Shown here piece after piece: positions 61,145-64,000 of a stretch of DNA of 64,000 bases. The translations under genes and the position numbers were made by a program. Every line of letters begins with the position of its first letter. Positions within the stretch are counted from its first letter, which is position 1. Under the pieces are notes generated by a model. The model made no database searches. It saw only the letters and a list, made by a program, of their open reading frames with translations, and was not told the DNA's origin. Source of the stretch: an uncultured Alphaproteobacteria bacterium (GTDB taxonomy: Bacteria > Pseudomonadota > Alphaproteobacteria > RF32 > CAG-239); contig CAJTLY010000007.1 in the NCBI GenBank assembly GCA_910577095.1, forward strand, positions 47,206 through 111,205, read 5' to 3'.

Positions 61145-61722
61145 GCATCACCATGATTTTCGTTTCGGCCATCTTGGTCAATAACATTGTTTTGTCTCAG
61201 TTTTTGGGCATTTGTCCGTTTCTCGGCGTTTCTAAAAAAATATCTACCGCCTTCGGAATGGGACTGGCTGTGATGTTTGTGATGACGATTTCTTCAGTGG
61301 CCACATACCTGATCTATTACCGGTTGCTGGTGCCGCATCAACTGGAATTTATGAATACGGTCGTTTTTATTCTGGTGATTGCCGCGTTGGTCCAAATGGT
61401 GGAAATCATCATTAAAAAAGTTTCCCCCGTCTTATATCAGGCTTTGGGTATTTTTCTGCCGTTGATCACCACCAACTGTGCGGTTCTCGGGGTTGCAATT
61501 CTGGCGGTCCAGAAAGAATTTTCGCTTTCGCACTCGGTCTGTTTCGGGTTGGCCAACGCAATCGGCTTTACTCTGGCAATCGTTCTGATGGCAGGCCTGC
61601 GCGAACGCATCAACCAAAACCGGGATGCTTTGCCGCGGGGCATGCGCGGCGCGCCGATTGTTCTGATTACGGCTGCTTTGCTTTCAATGGCGTTTATGGG
61701 CTTTTCGGGGATCGGCAATTAA
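61141..61722 (+). CDS. rnfA: Rnf complex subunit A
   Basis: A 193-residue integral membrane subunit with six helices. NNIVLSQFLGICPFLGVSKK near residue 13 and LGIFLPLITTNCAVLGVAIL near 100 hold the cluster cysteines. With RnfE it forms the path for electrons and ions. It is the last gene of the apbE-rseC-rnfBCDGEA operon. The complex couples ferredoxin and NAD electron transfer to Na+ or H+ movement; the ion cannot be read from sequence. Confidence 0.95.
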   Translation: MSITMIFVSAILVNNIVLSQFLGICPFLGVSKKISTAFGMGLAVMFVMTISSVATYLIYYRLLVPHQLEFMNTVVFILVIAALVQMVEIIIKKVSPVLYQALGIFLPLITTNCAVLGVAILAVQKEFSLSHSVCFGLANAIGFTLAIVLMAGLRERINQNRDALPRGMRGAPIVLITAALLSMAFMGFSGIGN

Positions 61723-61802
61723 AAACATTGACTTTGCATACAAAATCTTTTAGGCTGCTTTCCGAAAATTGATTATTCATTTACTTATTAAACGATTTGC
61801 GT

Positions 61803-62510
61803 ATGAAAAAAATTGGAATTTTAGGCGGAATGTCATGGCCTTCGACCATTGAGTATTACCGTATTATCAACCAACGTGTCAACGAAGCCCTCGGCGGAAA
61901 TCACTCGGCTCAGATCATCCTTTACAGCGTCGATTTTGCCGCCGTCGAAAAGATGCAGAAAGCCGGTCAATGGGAAGAACTGGGTTCAATGCTGGCTTTG
62001 CTGGCCAAGCGTTTTTTGCCGGAAGCCGACATTTTGGTCATTGCTACCAACACCATGCACAAAGTTGCCGAACAGATCGAACAAGTCAGCGGCAAAAAAG
62101 TATTGCATATCGGTGATGTGACCGCCTGCGCCGTCAAACGCGAACAGCTGACCAAAGTCGGTTTGCTCGGGACCCGTTTCACCATGCAGGAAAACTTCTA
62201 CAAGGACCGTCTCCGCAATTACGAAATTGAGGTTGCCGTTCCCGAACTGACGGAGATCAATCAGGTGGACAGCATCATCTACGATCAACTGGTCAAGGGC
62301 GTCATTTCTGCCGAAGCCAAAAACAAACTGGAAAACATTATCCGCCGGCTGGTCGAAGAAAAAGGATGCCAGGGCATCATTCTCGGCTGTACCGAACTGC
62401 CGTTGCTGTTCGACGAGAATCAGGAAAAATGCTGCGGCGTACCGCTGTTTCACACCACGAATCTCCATGCTGCCGCGGCGGCCGACTACGCTCTGCTGCA
62501 GTCCGTGTAA
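61803..62510 (+). CDS. Aspartate/glutamate racemase family protein
   Basis: A 235-residue PLP-independent amino-acid racemase. It starts KKIGILGGMSWPSTIEYYR; ILVIATNTMHKVAEQIE near residue 77 has Thr where the first catalytic Cys usually stands (ATNTMH pattern), and GIILGCTELPLLF near 195 holds the second Cys. The TMH form is common in the broad-specificity branch (YgeA). It probably makes a D-amino acid. The ATG at 61803 is used. The gene lies 80 bases after the rnf operon. Confidence 0.92.
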   Translation: MKKIGILGGMSWPSTIEYYRIINQRVNEALGGNHSAQIILYSVDFAAVEKMQKAGQWEELGSMLALLAKRFLPEADILVIATNTMHKVAEQIEQVSGKKVLHIGDVTACAVKREQLTKVGLLGTRFTMQENFYKDRLRNYEIEVAVPELTEINQVDSIIYDQLVKGVISAEAKNKLENIIRRLVEEKGCQGIILGCTELPLLFDENQEKCCGVPLFHTTNLHAAAAADYALLQSV

Positions 62511-62533
62511 ATTTCTTTCGTTTCACGACTTTT

Positions 62534-62574
62534 AAAACGGCTTGTTCCTCCTAAAAGGACAAGCCGTTTTTTTT
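62534..62574 (+). terminator. Terminator of the racemase gene
   Basis: AAAACGGCTTGT (62534-62545) pairs with ACAAGCCGTTTT (62559-62570), followed by eight Ts in total. Confidence 0.93.
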
Positions 62575-62594
62575 ACGATCACATTTAAAAAACA

Positions 62595-62623
62595 AAAAAG
62601 CCCCGGAAATTCCGGGGCTTTTT
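62595..62623 (-). terminator. Terminator of the 62636 gene
   Basis: AAAAAGCCCCGGAA (62595-62608) pairs with TTCCGGGGCTTTTT (62610-62623). The stem reads as a terminator on both strands and lies 12 bases after the 62636 stop. Confidence 0.92.
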
Positions 62624-62635
62624 CTTCAAAGCGGT

Positions 62636-63430
62636 TTACTTTCCGAAACCAAACCAGTCCTTCAGACCGGACTTTTCCTTGACGCTGTCCACGACCGAAT
62701 TCAGACTGTCTTCGGCCGCGCCTTTCAAATCGGCCAATTTGCTGCTCAAAACCGTATCATATGCGGTATTAAAGATCTTTTGCAAAACGGCTGACAACGT
62801 GTCTGCAATACTGGCGCCGTTGTTATTTTTTTCTTTGCCGATATCCTGCATTTTGATTTCGGGCAACGGCACCGAAGCCGAAGCGGCATGACCGGCCAAC
62901 GAAGCAGCAACATTGATGCTGCCGCCGGCAACTTTCAAACGGTTAATCACCACTTTCTTGCCTTCTCCCGCCTTGCTTTCCTCTTTTGCATCTTTTTCGG
63001 CAGGTTCCGCAGCCGCTTTCTTATCGGCTTTGGCGGTATTTTTCTTAATATTTTCCAGCAACTGGGAAAGATTATTTTGGGTTACCGAAAGCAGTTCATA
63101 GGTAATTTCCGGCTTTTCGACTTCTACGTTTTCAATCACGATAGTCTTGTCAAGCAATGATTTGAGATTAACCTTAACCGCAACTCGTCCGACACTCATA
63201 ATATTCGGCTGACTGTAATTCTGCGGATTGGCCACCGTCAGTTTTTTTACTTCAACTTCACCGTTAAAAATATCGAGACGGAAACCGCCCAAATTAACTT
63301 CGGTTCCGGTTACCTGACTTCCGTATTTGTGAACGACGGTCTTAACGATATCTTCCATTGACGGCGTCATAAAATAGGCTGCAACACCGGCTGCCGCCAA
63401 AATCAACAAAACGATCATAAGTTTTTTCAT
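62636..63430 (-). CDS. AsmA-like envelope protein
   Basis: A 264-residue protein with an N-terminal helix (about 3-20) and an AsmA/DUF748-like domain: VNLGGFRLDIFNGEVEVKKLTVANPQNYSQPN in pattern near residue 45, then VKVNLKSLLDKTIVIENVEVEKPEITYE near 85. A lysine- and alanine-rich stretch (about 133-158) and a helical tail follow. Large AsmA proteins help move phospholipid to the outer membrane; this one is short, so its role is open. It seems to be a single-gene unit. The 213 bases upstream, to the tRNA, hold no gene. Confidence 0.8.
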   Translation of the reverse strand: MKKLMIVLLILAAAGVAAYFMTPSMEDIVKTVVHKYGSQVTGTEVNLGGFRLDIFNGEVEVKKLTVANPQNYSQPNIMSVGRVAVKVNLKSLLDKTIVIENVEVEKPEITYELLSVTQNNLSQLLENIKKNTAKADKKAAAEPAEKDAKEESKAGEGKKVVINRLKVAGGSINVAASLAGHAASASVPLPEIKMQDIGKEKNNNGASIADTLSAVLQKIFNTAYDTVLSSKLADLKGAAEDSLNSVVDSVKEKSGLKDWFGFGK

Positions 63431-63597
63431 CTAAAGTTCCTTGTTTTTATGTTAGTCTATCATATTTGGTTATAAAAAAGTTTCATCATTTTGACAACCG
63501 ATAATTCATCTTTAACGACAACAGATATAAAATTTTATTCTTTATCGATGTTTTTTCTCCCCAAATAAAATTTTTATCCGCTGCTGCAAAAAAAATG

Positions 63598-63626
63598 TTG
63601 CAAAAAAAAATATTGCGGTTTATAGT
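63598..63626 (+). promoter_or_regulatory. Promoter of tRNA-Lys
   Basis: TTGCAA (63598-63603), 17 bases and TATAGT (63621-63626), 17 bases before the tRNA. It sits in a run of TTGCAAAAAAAAAT-like repeats. Confidence 0.7.
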
Positions 63627-63643
63627 CCGCTCATATGAATTAT

Positions 63644-63719
63644 GGGTGCGTAGCTCAGCTGGCAGAGCAACTGACTCTTAATCAGTGGGTCTGGGGTTCG
63701 AACCCCCACGCGCCTACCA
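63644..63719 (+). tRNA. tRNA-Lys (CTT)
   Basis: A 76-nt cloverleaf: acceptor GGGTGCG with CGCGCCT (two G-U pairs), D-arm AGCTCAGCTGGCAGAGC, anticodon stem ACTGA/TCAGT around CTCTTAA (anticodon CTT), T-arm GGGG-TTCGAAC-CCCC, CCA encoded. Confidence 0.95.
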
Positions 63720-63726
63720 TAATCCG

Positions 63727-63753
63727 AAAGCCTGCTTTACAGCAGGCTTTTTT
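63727..63753 (+). terminator. Terminator of tRNA-Lys
   Basis: AAAGCCTGCT (63727-63736) pairs with AGCAGGCTTT (63741-63750), followed by three Ts. Confidence 0.9.
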
Positions 63754-63790
63754 CATAAGAAAACTTTTACCCTTTCGCCAAGCTCTCTGC

Positions 63791-64000
63791 TCAGAAGTCT
63801 CTTCCCGAAATCAAATTGCCTTTGGCACACCCTGAAACATCTTCGAAGCGATATATTTTATTCCACACCGCAGCGGCAGCTTCCGGCGTATACGGCCGAT
63901 AAACAAAATCTGCCCGATAAAAGGCCGCCGGCACCGCACCCGCTTCGGCAGCAAAACATAACGGACGACCGGCAAGAAGAACGGTTTGGCAATCTTTCGA
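63791..64000 (-). CDS. C-terminal end of an unrecognised gene, cut by the window edge
   Basis: An open frame on the minus strand enters at the right edge and ends at TGA (63791-63793), giving 69 residues. It includes LLAGRPLCFAAEAGAVPAA, FYRADFVYRPYTPEAAA and WNKIYRFEDVSGCAKGN. The codon use looks coding and no other frame is open across the stretch. There is no start in the window and I do not recognise the product. Confidence 0.65.
   Translation of the reverse strand, partial: SKDCQTVLLAGRPLCFAAEAGAVPAAFYRADFVYRPYTPEAAAAVWNKIYRFEDVSGCAKGNLISGRDF

Overview
The window looks like chromosomal DNA of an alphaproteobacterium with anaerobic traits. The block miaB-phoH-ybeY-tlyC-lnt-XRE regulator-metK-trmB (42.5-50.4 kb) is a gene order known from Alphaproteobacteria, and a DUF1150 protein (37.2 kb) is also typical of that class. 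The Rnf ion-pumping complex with its flavin transferase ApbE (55.3-61.7 kb) and QueH (50.4 kb) suggest life with little or no oxygen. A host-associated or gut alphaproteobacterium is my guess; it is inference, not shown. There is no rRNA, insertion sequence, prophage or CRISPR array. Two tRNA genes are present (Met-CAT, Lys-CTT).

Layout. 0-3.4 kb: the end of an Mla lipid-transport operon (mlaA, mlaC), then lemA with a TPM-domain partner and a small membrane protein. 3.5-7.6 kb: the most unusual part. A cytosolic-looking protein with a peptidoglycan-binding domain, preceded by two terminator-like hairpins, faces a tandem array of four paralogous five-helix membrane proteins. Each paralog has its own promoter inside an exactly 136-bp repeat. 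Between paralogs 1 and 2 lies a 20-codon relic of the end of the large gene, joined to the relic of another paralog at a short microhomology. The array therefore once contained at least one more large-gene/paralog cassette. 7.7-17.3 kb: a TPR protein, a DUF58/MoxR pair, a UvrD helicase, a large HExxH protein, a beta-barrel-like exported protein, an HD hydrolase and tRNA-Met. 17.5-28.7 kb: DUF378, then penicillin-binding protein 1C with alpha-2-macroglobulin (cell-envelope defence and repair), a histidine phosphatase, and galE/ugd for nucleotide sugars. 28.8-34.3 kb: a family of unknown role, small membrane proteins (two without Shine-Dalgarno sites), lytic transglycosylase Slt and two diverged exported paralogs. 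34.3-42.4 kb: housekeeping and hypothetical genes (uracil-DNA glycosylase, TPR protein, IF-1, YqaA, folD, YggU, YggT, TerB).

42.5-50.4 kb: the conserved block for RNA modification and maturation (MiaB, PhoH, YbeY, TrmB), lipoprotein acylation (Lnt) and S-adenosylmethionine synthesis (MetK). 50.4-55.2 kb: QueH, a macro-domain protein with a strong promoter covered by an inverted repeat, an MnmA that lacks the usual second catalytic cysteine, a DsbD-like reductase and a CDP-alcohol phosphatidyltransferase. 55.3-61.7 kb: apbE-rseC-rnfBCDGEA, a tightly overlapping operon whose order resembles that of Bacteroidota rather than the gammaproteobacterial rnfABCDGE. The window ends with an amino-acid racemase, an AsmA-like protein, tRNA-Lys and the 3' end of an unrecognised gene.

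All function calls come from reading motifs. No database search was possible. The calls least certain are the papain-like reading of the 3620 gene, the zinc site of the 13179 gene, and every statement about gene transfer.
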